From contig MU646615.1 in assembly GCA_026770585.1 (NCBI GenBank), forward strand, positions 435,543 through 451,088: a DNA stretch of 15,546 nucleotides, written 5' to 3'. How positions within the stretch are numbered: the stretch's first letter is position 1; every line of letters starts with the position of its first letter. Made by a program: the position numbers and the translations under genes. Of the stretch, positions 1-6,480 are shown piece by piece. Source of the stretch: Baffinella frigidus (Eukaryota > Cryptophyceae > Cryptomonadales > Baffinellaceae). Below the pieces are notes generated by a model. The model ran no database searches and was not told the origin of the DNA. It saw nothing but the letters and a program-made list of their open reading frames with translations.

Positions 1-483
1 ATTGTCGATGCTTGCGAAATATAACCTGAAGATTTTATTATTATTTTTCCATCTGGGCCCCTCGTTGAATTTAGTGTAGCTCTGGGCGCTCAACTCGGAC
101 CGTGAATCCCCCGACGGGATCCTCCAAGAAGGCGCTACCGTTATGGTGCGTTGCCAGAACGCTTGGGGTCAAGGATTCGGTCTATTTCGGTCCCCCTTTA
201 AACTACAGTGAGATGGATTCGTTGACCTCCACGGCATGGTGCGTTCTAGCTCTGTCTCAAAGGCTCATTCAGTCTCACCGGTTTGGAGAGGACAGGCTCG
301 TTTCTTCCCCGATTGACTTTACAAGTGATTTTACCGCGGCCGAACATTCTCTCTTCGGACTGATTGACTTTCGATTGCGGGTTTTACGTTTCTCGGGCAC
401 TTGTACGAGATGTCGCCCGAAATCGGGCAGCCTGCAGCGCAAAAAGCCAGATAAAAACACTCGCAAAGTCAATCGGGAAGAAA

Positions 484-538
484 TGGTTTCTTCCCGAGTT
501 GGCAGCTGTAGAACCGCTCCCAACTCGGGAAGAAACCA
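484..538. repeat. Perfect 19-bp-arm hairpin inside a wider foldback
   Basis: Arms 484-502 (TGGTTTCTTCCCGAGTTGG) and 520-538 are exact reverse complements around a 17-nt loop. A related pair lies outside: TTCTTCCCCGATTGACTTT at 301-319 and AAAGTCAATCGGGAAGAA at 465-482. So 301-538 is a nested foldback. Otherwise 1-590 shows no recognisable gene; the 164-codon frame over it reads through these repeats and matches nothing I know. Confidence 0.75.
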
Positions 539-548
539 ATATTCCGGC

Positions 549-830
549 CCAAAGGTAACCGATTTGTACCACGCTCCCGGAAAGTTAAGACCCTAGACTC
601 TAAACCCTAAACCCTAAACCCTAAACCCTAGACCCTAAACCCTAAACCCTACACCCCAAACCCTTAACCCTTGACCCTAACCCTAAACCCTCAACACTAA
701 ACACTAAACCCTAAACCCACAGCTAGCGCTGTCTCGGTCTATTTGGGCTCGCCAATTTGGTGAGCCCGGGAACTTTCCCGCTCCAAAAGGTAACCGATTT
801 GTACCACGCTCCACGCTCCCGGAAAGTTAA
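549..830. repeat. Direct repeats bracketing a telomeric tract
   Basis: The sequence ccaaaggtaaccgatttgta, continuing to ggaaagttaa, occurs at 549-588 and again at 783-830. The second copy has an extra A and a duplicated ccacgct. The telomere-like tract 591-718 and a GGGCTCgCCAATTTGG hairpin (745-767) lie between them. Confidence 0.8.
591..718 (+). repeat. Interstitial telomere-like tract (CCCTAAA)n
   Basis: Runs of CCCTAAA with variants (CCCTAGA, CCCTACA, CACTAAA). It is the C-rich strand of the plant/algal-type telomere heptamer, flanked on both sides by unrelated sequence, so it is interstitial and not a chromosome end. Confidence 0.9.
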
Positions 831-905
831 CTTAAGAACAGCCACCAAACACGAATGAGGCAGAGTGACAACGCCTGGCACCATGCCCGCAGAGCTACCG
901 GGGTA

Positions 906-1123
906 GAGCGTTTGCGGTAATTGTTGTCCGTTTTGGACGTACGGTTTCCCGGTTTCCCGGTTTTGAAAAGGGACTTATAGGACGTGACAAAGATTTTAAA
1001 TAGTACCAAAAGGCGCAATTCTGGTACTATTTAAAATCCTTGTCACGTCCTATAAGTCCCTTTCAAAACCGGGAAACCGGGAAACCGTACGTCCAAAATG
1101 GACAACAATTACCGCAAACGCTC
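906..1123. repeat. Large palindrome, about 103-bp arms
   Basis: Left arm 906-1008 and right arm 1022-1123 are near-perfect reverse complements with a 13-nt loop. Ends are GAGCGTTTGCGG...CCGCAAACGCTC. The arms contain a doubled CGGTTTCCCGGTTTCCCGG. The arms mirror each other closely, so this looks like a foldback element. No target-site duplication is obvious and no second copy is in the window. Confidence 0.9.
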
Positions 1124-1226
1124 CAGTGTTTGGTCCTTCCTGTACGATGTCTAGCCCTGCCTCAGTTTGTCAAGGCCCAACGTTTCATACATTTAGATGC
1201 TATGTGCACCCTACCTCCCCCTAACC

Positions 1227-1290
1227 CACATCAGATAGGGCACGAGTACCAAATCCGGGCCTTAGGTATGTGTCGGTGTAGTTCACCCCC
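1227..1290 (+). pseudogene. Degenerate copy A of the exon-like unit
   Basis: An acceptor-like CATCAG is followed by a sequence reading xGHEYQIRAL, then a deletion (shared with copy C) of about 11 nt that destroys the frame. The downstream 60 bp are also shared with copy C. Copy A is followed by the 140-bp foldback at 1330-1469. Confidence 0.6.
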
Positions 1291-1329
1291 AAAACCTGTG
1301 TTGGGGTTCGGACCTGGTGTGTGGGGTTA

Positions 1330-1469
1330 TTATCCGGGGAAACCTATTTTTCTTTAGTTTGATGGCAAGGAAAATTACTGCACAATTCGTTCTGATTAGT
1401 AATATTAAAGCTTTTATGTAGTAATTTTCCTTGCCATCAAACTAAAGAAAAATTGGTTTCCCCGGATAA
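1330..1469. mobile_element. 140-bp foldback MITE, copy 1
   Basis: Ends TTATCCGGGGAAACC and GGTTTCCCCGGATAA; the arms are about 50 bp each and the centre is AT-rich. A second copy at 6166-6305 has the same length and about seven differences. Both read TA-TCCGGGG...CCCCGGA-TA, compatible with a TA target of the Tc1/mariner (Stowaway-like) type. It has no coding capacity. It lies inside the exon-repeat array, just after copy A. Confidence 0.88.
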
Positions 1470-1511
1470 GTTTGGGTTTCAAACCCTAAACCCTGGGAAA
1501 AACCAAAACCC

Positions 1512-1580
1512 ACACGCCAGGTCGGGCACGGATACCAGATGCGGGCCTTGGATTGGATGCGGTATGCATCGGTGTTGTCC
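1512..1580 (+). pseudogene. Degenerate copy B of the exon-like unit
   Basis: CGCCAG is followed by a frame reading VGHGYQMRALDWMRYASV, then divergence into C-rich telomere-like DNA. It keeps the frame that copies A and C lost, but has several replacements relative to copy E. Confidence 0.6.
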
Positions 1581-1625
1581 AACCCCAAAACCTTCAACCC
1601 CTCAACCCCTCAACCCCTCACACCC

Positions 1626-1690
1626 CACACGTCAGGTCGGGCACGAATACCAGATCCGGGCCTTAGGTATGCATCGGTGTAGTTCACCCC
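1626..1690 (+). pseudogene. Degenerate copy C of the exon-like unit
   Basis: CGTCAG is followed by VGHEYQIRAL and then the same deletion as copy A, with the same downstream sequence (ttcacccccaaaacctgtg). Copies A and C are therefore each other's closest relatives and arose by local duplication after the deletion. Confidence 0.6.
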
Positions 1691-1777
1691 CAAAACCTGT
1701 GTTGGGGTTCGGACCTGGAGTGTGGGTTTGGGTTTCAAACCCTAAACCCTGAAAAAAAACCAAACACCACACTTCAG

Positions 1778-1846
1778 GTCGCGCACGAGTACCAGATCCG
1801 GGCGTTGGACTCTATGCGGTACCTCTCAGTGCAGTTTGCGACGACA
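1778..1846 (+). pseudogene. Partial copy D of the exon-like unit, cut off by telomeric DNA
   Basis: After ACTTCAG the frame reads VAHEYQIRALDSMRYLSVQF then ATT and stops matching where CCCCAAACCCCCG telomere-like sequence begins. Against copy E most codon differences are silent (GAT/GAC, TCG/TCT, TAT/TAC, TTG/CTC, TCC/TCA), with only G/A and S/A replacements. That pattern points to descent from functional coding copies. Confidence 0.6.
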
Positions 1847-1906
1847 CCCCAAACCCCCGAAACCTTAGACCCTCAACCCTGAAACCCCCCACACCCCACA
1901 CATCAG

Positions 1907-2032
1907 GTCGGGCACGAGTACCAGATCCGGGCGTTGGATTCGATGCGGTATTTGTCCGTGCAGTTTTCGACGACGCGCGAGACGATCGAACTGCTCAACT
2001 ACAACTACTTCGCGGGGGGAAACGCCGCGCAG
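1907..2032 (+). CDS. Complete exon-like unit, copy E (42 codons, family not recognised)
   Basis: A 126-bp block is bounded by a splice-acceptor-like CATCAG and a donor-like GTTCGT. It encodes 42 residues without a stop, ending in RETIELLNYNYFAGGNAAQ. I do not recognise the protein family. It is phase 0 at both ends, so it could be inserted or skipped without changing frame. The flanks are degenerate telomere-like DNA, with no further exon that I can support. It may be an orphan exon of a duplicated gene or one exon of a gene whose introns filled with such repeats. Confidence 0.4.
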
Positions 2033-2036
2033 GTTC

Positions 2037-2210
2037 GTGGGTTTAGGGGTTCATTGGTTGGATTTCCGGTACCTTGTCCGTAGGAACCCCCCTATGCCCC
2101 TACGGGTCGCCTACCGTAGGGTCCGGGCTTTATTATCCGGGCTTCGGGTTTTAGCATTTGGGGTGAGGGTTGAGGGGGGTAGGGGGTTAGGGGGTTAGGG
2201 GGTTGGGGTG
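2037..2210 (-). repeat. Degenerate G-rich telomere-like sequence
   Basis: Contains gtttaggggttc, gtgagggttgagggg and repeated agggggtt units between exon copies E and F. Orientation is opposite to the C-rich tracts elsewhere in 1470-1900. Confidence 0.6.
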
Positions 2211-2303
2211 CCTCTCGGTGCAGTCGCGGTGCAGTTTGCTACAACGCGCGAGACGATCGAACTGCTCAACTACAACTACTTCGCGGGGGGAAACGCCGCG
2301 CAG
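2211..2303 (+). pseudogene. Partial copy F of the exon-like unit (3' part)
   Basis: Begins within the LSVQF segment, has an 11-bp duplication (cggtgcagt repeated), then matches copy E almost exactly to the GCGCAG end and a donor-like GTGGCT. Differences from E in the shared part are TCG to GCT and one silent ACG to ACA. The upstream portion is replaced by G-rich telomere-like repeats. Confidence 0.55.
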
Positions 2304-2556
2304 GTGGCTTTACTCGTTGGGTTCCGGGGTGTATCATTTCGGTTCGGGGGGTGTTCTGTGAGGTGTGGGCTTTATGGTTTCGGTTTCGGGCGTTCAAGCC
2401 AAGTCCTCGAGTCCTTGGCGGGGCGTCCTCCAGGACTTGCAACCCTCCACCCATAAACCTTAAAACGTTACAACCTCAAAACCGTAAAATTGTGAATCAT
2501 AAACCATCAACACTAACCGTAGTCAACGCACCGTCATCAACGCACTTTTCTCTTCC

Positions 2557-2711
2557 AACCCTAAGCCCCAACCCCGAAACCCCAAACCCTAAACCCTGAC
2601 CCTAAACCCTAACCCCAAACCTTAAACCCTGAACCCTAAACCCTAACCCCTAACCCCTAAACCCTAAACCCTAAACCCTAAACCCTAAACCCTCGCCCAT
2701 AAACCCTAACC
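2557..2711 (+). repeat. Interstitial telomere-like tract (CCCTAAA)n
   Basis: CCCTAAA units with CCCTAAC, CCCTGAA and CCTTAAA variants, most regular near 2655-2695. Looser AACC-type sequence extends upstream to about 2450. No gene is visible in 2304-2880. Confidence 0.85.
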
Positions 2712-2879
2712 GTAAAACGGAATATTTTTTCTGAACCATAAACCCTGATTCTAACCTCCAGAACCATCGGAGACAAGGAGACGATGGCGGTTATTTACTA
2801 TTTATTATTATTTGTGTTTCAACGGTTGCGGGTTTATTATCAGGTGTGTTAGGGTTTAGGGTTTCTGGAGCGATCGAGG

Positions 2880-3338
2880 GCTAGACTCTCTGCGCCCTAG
2901 GGTTGACACACAAAGAATAGGGTTGAAACACAAACACTAGGCCTGAAACGCAAACAATAGGGATGCAACTCAGGGTTGACACACAACTCATAAAAAAACC
3001 TCAACCGTTGAGAACAAAAAAAAAAACACTAATAATAATAATAATAACAATAATAATAATAATAATAATAACAATTCAAAAAAAACTCCGACACCAGGGG
3101 ATCGGAGACAAGGGGGCGATGGCGATGCTCGCGCACCCTCTGCGTCCTAGGGTGAACACACACAACAGGGTTGAAACACACACGACAGGGTTGAATATCA
3201 AGGGTGAAACACAACTGACAAGGACCTGAACCCGAACCCCACACCAGGGGATCGGCGACAAAGAGGCCATGGCGATGCTCGCGGGCCAGACCCTCTGCGT
3301 CCTCCCCCACTCGTGCGTCGCCGCGCCACTAGCGTGAA
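2880..3338. repeat. Diverged repeat block with a 20-bp minisatellite
   Basis: The motif ggagacaagg-gcgatggcg followed by ccctctgcgtcctagg and tgaaacacacaac appears in successive diverged copies, roughly 2761-2985, 3097-3220 and 3243-3300. Inside it, units such as tagggttgaaacacaaacac (2919-2938) and taggcctgaaacgcaaacaa (2939-2958) form a 20-bp minisatellite. No coding frame is convincing. Confidence 0.6.
3031..3075 (+). repeat. (AAT)n microsatellite
   Basis: About fifteen AAT units with two AAC interruptions. Confidence 0.9.
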
Positions 3339-3518
3339 CACTCTCACGTGTGAAGAGACGTTGGCGTGTGAAGTGCGCGGCATTAGTGTGAAGTGCGCGG
3401 CATGAGTGTGAAGTGCGCGGCATTAGTGTGAAGTGCGTGGACTATCGCCGCGCAGATGCCCGGGGAGGTAGACCCTCTGCGTCCTTCCCCACTCGTGCGT
3501 CGCCGCGCCATTAGCGTG
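3291..3518 (+). repeat. Direct repeat of about 48 bp
   Basis: gaccctctgcgtcct...cactcgtgcgtcgccgcgcca...tagcgtga occurs at 3291-3338 and 3471-3518. A third partial copy (actcgtgcgtcgccgcgccacta) at 3624-3646 is interrupted by a family 1 MITE. Confidence 0.8.
3366..3441 (+). repeat. 20-bp tandem repeat, about four units
   Basis: Units gtgtgaagtgcgcggcatta / ...catga / ...catta / a final diverged copy. The surrounding sequence repeats the same words (gcgtgaagtgcgcgg) at 3530-3560, 3764-3780 and 4170. Confidence 0.8.
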
Positions 3519-3646
3519 AGGTGCGCGTCATTCGTGTGGAGAGGCGTTAGCGTGAAGACCCTGTCTTCTTCTGAATTGCTCTCGATACAGGCTCCAAGCA
3601 GGCCCGTACGCCTAGAGTTGAGCACTCGTGCGTCGCCGCGCCACTA

Positions 3647-3763
3647 CAGGGGTACCTCGCTCATAAGAAACCGCCAACCCCTAGGACCCTACAGTAGGAC
3701 TATGCCTAGGGCCCTACGGTGGTCCTATGGGGGTGGGCGTTTCTTATGAGCGAGGTAACCCTG
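3647..3763 (+). mobile_element. MITE family 1, copy 1
   Basis: TIR CAGGGGTACCTCGCTCATAA with its complement at the right end; the element is about 117 bp and palindromic almost throughout, with a C-run and a G-run opposite each other. It interrupts a host repeat whose uninterrupted copies at 3315-3338 and 3495-3518 read ccattagcgtga. The filled site reads ccacTA-element-CAgcgtga. This gives the empty site, the element boundaries and a TA target, with one TA decayed to CA. Confidence 0.92.
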
Positions 3764-3835
3764 CAGCGTGAAGTGCGCGGATCATCGAGACTCCTCTCTC
3801 CAATGGCCCCAAGAGCTCCGTGTAGATTCCGATGT

Positions 3836-3952
3836 GTGCGCCTCGGTCGGACAGGTGACGAGCCTCGGTGGTTGACTTATGAAGGTAAGTTCTCTCTCGC
3901 TTGTGTGTGGCCTTGGCCGGCGTGGCCTCTCTCCTCCCAAGCGGGGTCTCAA
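3836..3952 (+). repeat. Dispersed repeat family 4, copy 1
   Basis: About 117 bp closely matching 12606-12723. It contains gcctcggtcggacaggtga, a strong 5' splice-site-like AAG|GTAAGT (near 3883-3890) and gcggggtctca. In both places a family 3 repeat follows within about 160 bp. No coding role is recognised. Confidence 0.75.
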
Positions 3953-4090
3953 GATGTGGCGAGGGGGAGAGGGGGGGGGGGGCCTGCTGCGCCGGACAGC
4001 CTTCGGGAGAGGGGTGTAGTCCTATGGACAGTAAATCCGCGCCATTACCGAGAACACTCTCAAGTGTCAAGAGGCGTTCGCGTGAGCAAA

Positions 4091-4172
4091 CATGCTTTCT
4101 ATGCAGATCCCTTCTACGGAACGGCGTGGCGTTGGGCTATGTTGGGAGAAATTAAAACCTAAAGGACCTAGG
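4091..4172 (+). repeat. Dispersed repeat family 3, copy 1
   Basis: Family core: atgctttct.tgcag...ttctacggaa.ggcgtg.cgttgggctatgttggg.gaaattaaaacc, ending in (CCTAAAGGA)n-like units. Other copies: 5376-5463, 11698-11782 (diverged), 12333-12452, 12885-12967, 13676-13786. Confidence 0.75.
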
Positions 4173-4302
4173 AAGTGCGCGGACTGTCTGGGGATAGGCA
4201 GACGTTGGAGCCATTGGCTGGAGCCAGGATGAGTCAACGGGGTTTGGCCCTTCGAGTGAAGAAGGCACCCCAGCGCCCTGCCATCCGTGTGAAGACTCGG
4301 TC

Positions 4303-4352
4303 GTCTTCTTTGTCACTCTCGATGCAGGTCTTCTTTGTCACTCTCGATGCAG
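4303..4352 (+). repeat. Exact 25-bp tandem duplication
   Basis: A 25-bp unit starting gtcttctttgtcactctcga is present twice back to back (4303-4327, 4328-4352). A diverged relative (gtcttcttctgaattgctctcgatacagg) lies at about 3558-3592. No gene is supported in 4175-4360. Confidence 0.85.
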
Positions 4353-4360
4353 GCACCTCA

Positions 4361-4478
4361 CAGGGGTACCTCGCCCATAAGAAACTGCCCCCCCCTAGGA
4401 CCCTACAGTAGGACCATGCCTCGGGCCCTAGGGGGGTCCTAGGGGGGGGGGCAGTTTCTTATGAGCGAGGTACCCCTG
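4361..4478 (+). mobile_element. MITE family 1, copy 2
   Basis: Complete, both TIRs, 118 bp. The interior has the forward order (ctacagtagg before ggtcctagg). The right flank is TA; the left flank CA is probably a decayed TA. It abuts copy 3 with only the TA between them. Confidence 0.9.
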
Positions 4479-4480
4479 TA

Positions 4481-4761
4481 CCGGGGTACCTCCCTCATAA
4501 GAAAGCGCCTCCTCCTAGGACCCTACATGTACAGTTCACTTTTGTGTAGGGTTCCGTGGCCAGACCCACCAACAACTTTATAGCCCTTAAGTGACCAGTA
4601 GGCTCATACGCCCTACGGTAGGGCCCTAGGACCTGCCTAGGACCTCTTGGCCACCAAATTTGGCGGCATGGGCACTTAAGGGATACCACACTGTAGGCCT
4701 ATGCCTATGGTCCTACGCTGTTCCTAGGGGGGGGGGGGTTCTTGTGAGCGAGGTATCCCTG
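4481..4761 (+). mobile_element. MITE family 1, copy 3, with insertions
   Basis: Left end CCGGGGTACCTCCCTCATAAG and right end CTTGTGAGCGAGGTATCCCTG are both slightly decayed. The element is enlarged to 281 bp by a family 2 MITE (4583-4683) plus about 55 bp of other sequence between its ctaca and gtaggcc core words. Confidence 0.85.
4583..4683 (+). mobile_element. MITE family 2, copy 1, nested in family 1 copy 3
   Basis: A 101-bp element with ends (T)CCCTTAAGTG and CACTTAAGGGA, flanked by TA at 4581-4582 and 4684-4685. It is palindromic with a gccctacggtagggccctag core. Other copies: 5057-5156, 5741-5841, 13227-13327, 14002-14102. Confidence 0.88.
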
Positions 4762-4803
4762 TACGCCTAGAGTTGAGTGAGAGCGCCCGGCGAACGATGG
4801 GTA

Positions 4804-4894
4804 CAGGGCTACCTCGCTCATAAGAAACGCCCGACCCCCTAGGATCACCATAGGACAATAGACATAGGCCTACTGTAGGGTCCTAGGGGGGTTT
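4804..4894 (-). mobile_element. MITE family 1, copy 4, right end lost
   Basis: TA-CAGGGCTACCTCGCTCATAAG left end and core are present in the reverse interior order (ccaccata...gcctactgtagggtcctagg). The second TIR is replaced by unrelated sequence with a TGATAAATTTTATCA palindrome. Confidence 0.8.
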
Positions 4895-4928
4895 GGTGTC
4901 TGATAAATTTTATCAAGAGACACGACTA

Positions 4929-5044
4929 CAGGGGTACCTCGCTCATAAGAAACGCCCCCCCCCCCTAGGGCCACCATAGGGCCCTAGATAGGCCTACTGT
5001 AGGGTCCTAGGGGGGGGGGGGTTCTTATGAGCGAGGTACCCCTG
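4929..5044 (-). mobile_element. MITE family 1, copy 5
   Basis: Complete, 116 bp, perfect outer TIRs, TA on both sides (4927-4928, 5045-5046). Interior order is reversed relative to copy 1. Confidence 0.92.
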
Positions 5045-5056
5045 TAACGCGCACCA

Positions 5057-5156
5057 TCCCTTAAGTGGCCAGTAGGCTCATACGCCGTACAGTAGGGCCC
5101 TAGGACCTGCCTAGGGCGAGTTAGGGTGAATATTCGCCCTATGGCCACTTAAGGGA
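5057..5156 (+). mobile_element. MITE family 2, copy 2
   Basis: Ends TCCCTTAAGTGGCC and GGCCACTTAAGGGA, 100 bp. TA follows on the right; the left flank is CA. The 3' half of the interior differs from copy 1 (gcgagttagggtgaatattcgcc forms its own small palindrome). Confidence 0.88.
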
Positions 5157-5208
5157 TACTGGAGAGGCTGTGACGACCCGGTCCTGGACGGGCCCGTGTG
5201 AGGACCTA

Positions 5209-5325
5209 CAGGGGTACCTCGCTCACAAGAAACCGCCCCCCCCTAGGACCCTACAGTAGGACCATGCGTAGGGCCCTACGGTGGTCCTAGGGGGGTGGAC
5301 GTTTCTTATGTGCAAGGTACCCCTG
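5209..5325 (+). mobile_element. MITE family 1, copy 6
   Basis: Complete, 117 bp, TA on both sides. The right TIR has two changes (TATGTGCAAGG). Confidence 0.92.
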
Positions 5326-5327
5326 TA

Positions 5328-5512
5328 GGCCAGCTAGGCAAGGACGAGCCCGCCTCGGGATGGCATTGGATATTGATCCGAAAGGAAGCATGGCCTTTCT
5401 ACAGAACAAGTTCCGGTGTCCGCCCATGTTGGAGCTCGAAGAACCTAAAGGACCTAAAGGAGCAATGTCTCTAATGCCATCCCGAGGCGGGCTCGTCCTT
5501 ACCGAGCTGGCC
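5328..5512. repeat. Foldback with 40-bp arms carrying a family 3 segment
   Basis: Arms 5328-5367 (GGCCAGCTAGGCAAGGACGA...) and 5473-5512 match as reverse complements at 38 of 40 positions. The 105-bp centre contains a family 3 repeat (about 5376-5463) with its cctaaaggacctaaagg tail. Confidence 0.85.
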
Positions 5513-5563
5513 TAGGTCCTCAGAGCCCTCCCTTGGTGCCCTTTTCCCCGAGGTACCCTTGTA

Positions 5564-5858
5564 CAGGGGTATCTGTGCTAAAAGAAACCAGAACTTAAGA
5601 ACACAGACCGGATTTGGACCCCCAATTGTCTGAATTTAGTACATGTACCAGAGGGTTGACTAAATCTTGCGTTTAGTCAACCCTATGGTACTAATTTAAG
5701 AAAACAGACACCGACCGAAGCCGGAGCACCCGTGTTCTGATCCCTGAAGTGGCCGGTAGGCGCATACGCCCTACCGTAGGGCCGAAGGACCTGCCTAGGA
5801 CCTCTTTGCGGTCAAATTTGACCCCCTGGCCACTTGAGGGATAGCCCAGATACCCCTG
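5564..5858. mobile_element. Larger element with TIR CAGGGGTATCTG, containing MITE family 2 copy 3
   Basis: Ends CAGGGGTATCTGtGCT and AGCcCAGATACCCCTG (15 of 16 paired), with TA on each side (5562-5563, 5859-5860). The first eight bases equal those of family 1, then the sequence diverges. The inner palindrome 5646-5690 (TACCAgAGGGTTGACTAAA and its complement) sits in a wider foldback to about 5629-5708. Confidence 0.75.
5741..5841 (+). mobile_element. MITE family 2, copy 3, diverged
   Basis: Ends TCCCTGAAGTGGCC and GGCCACTTGAGGGA, 101 bp, with ggtcaaatttgacc near the right. It is more diverged than copies 1 and 5 and sits at the right end of the element 5564-5858. Confidence 0.82.
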
Positions 5859-5860
5859 TA

Positions 5861-5908
5861 CAGGGGTACCTCGCTCATAAGAAAGCGCAACCCCCTGGGA
5901 TCTTACAG
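5861..5908 (+). mobile_element. MITE family 1, copy 7, left fragment
   Basis: About 48 bp of a left end, interrupted where copy 8 begins after a TA. Its right part is not found beyond copy 8. Confidence 0.75.
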
Positions 5909-5910
5909 TA

Positions 5911-6100
5911 CAGGGGTACCTCGCTCATAAGAATGCCCAACCCCCTAGGATCCTGTAGCATCGTGCCTAGGGTCCTGTGGTGGTCCTTAGTGTGAGGACC
6001 GGGTCCGGGATGGGCCCGTCTCAGGGGAAAAGGGCTCCAAGGGTGAGTCCTATCGGCCTCACTTAGGGGGGGGGGCTTTCTTATGAGCGAGGTACCCCTG
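5911..6100 (+). mobile_element. MITE family 1, copy 8, with internal insertion
   Basis: Both TIRs and flanking TA are present, but the length is 190 bp. About 72 extra bases (5990-6062) begin TAGTGTGAGG and end CCTCACTTA, so they look like another small inverted-repeat insertion. The inserted bases resemble flanking sequence at 5174-5208 (accggtcctgga.gggcccgt). Confidence 0.85.
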
Positions 6101-6165
6101 TACAGGAGAGGCCCACACGTGAAGATCTTTGGACATATGTATTACATGTGTAGTGTACAACAGTC

Positions 6166-6305
6166 TTATCCGGGGAAACCTATTTTTCTTTAGTTTGATG
6201 GCAAGGAAAATAACTACACAATTCGTTCTCATTAGTAATGTTAAAGCATTTATGTAGTAATTTTCCTTGCCATCAAACTAAAGAAAAACAGGTTTCCCCG
6301 GATAA
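6166..6305. mobile_element. 140-bp foldback MITE, copy 2
   Basis: Same length and ends as 1330-1469, with about seven substitutions (roughly 95% identity), mostly in the centre. It lies 4 bp from family 1 copy 9. Confidence 0.9.
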
Positions 6306-6309
6306 AGTA

Positions 6310-6425
6310 CAGGGGTACCTCGCTCATAAGAAACTGCCCCCCATTAGGACCACCGTAGGGCCCTAGGCATGGGCCTACTGTAGGGTCCTAGGGGGAGGCG
6401 GTTCCTTATGAGCGAGGTACCCCTG
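6310..6425 (-). mobile_element. MITE family 1, copy 9
   Basis: Complete, 116 bp, TA on both sides. The interior is in the reverse orientation. Confidence 0.92.
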
Positions 6426-6480
6426 TATCGGTAGGAACCCGTGATGGGGGTTCCTAACTGTGATGGGGGTTCCTACCGTA

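Noticed and set aside
102-596. 164-codon plus-strand open frame
   Set aside because: It runs through the foldback at 301-538, which gives an opposing frame on the other strand. No family features or splice-supported context.
3719-4162. 147-codon plus-strand open frame
   Set aside because: It crosses the end of a MITE, a G-run and dispersed repeat families 4 and 3; the equivalent frame is not kept in the other copies.
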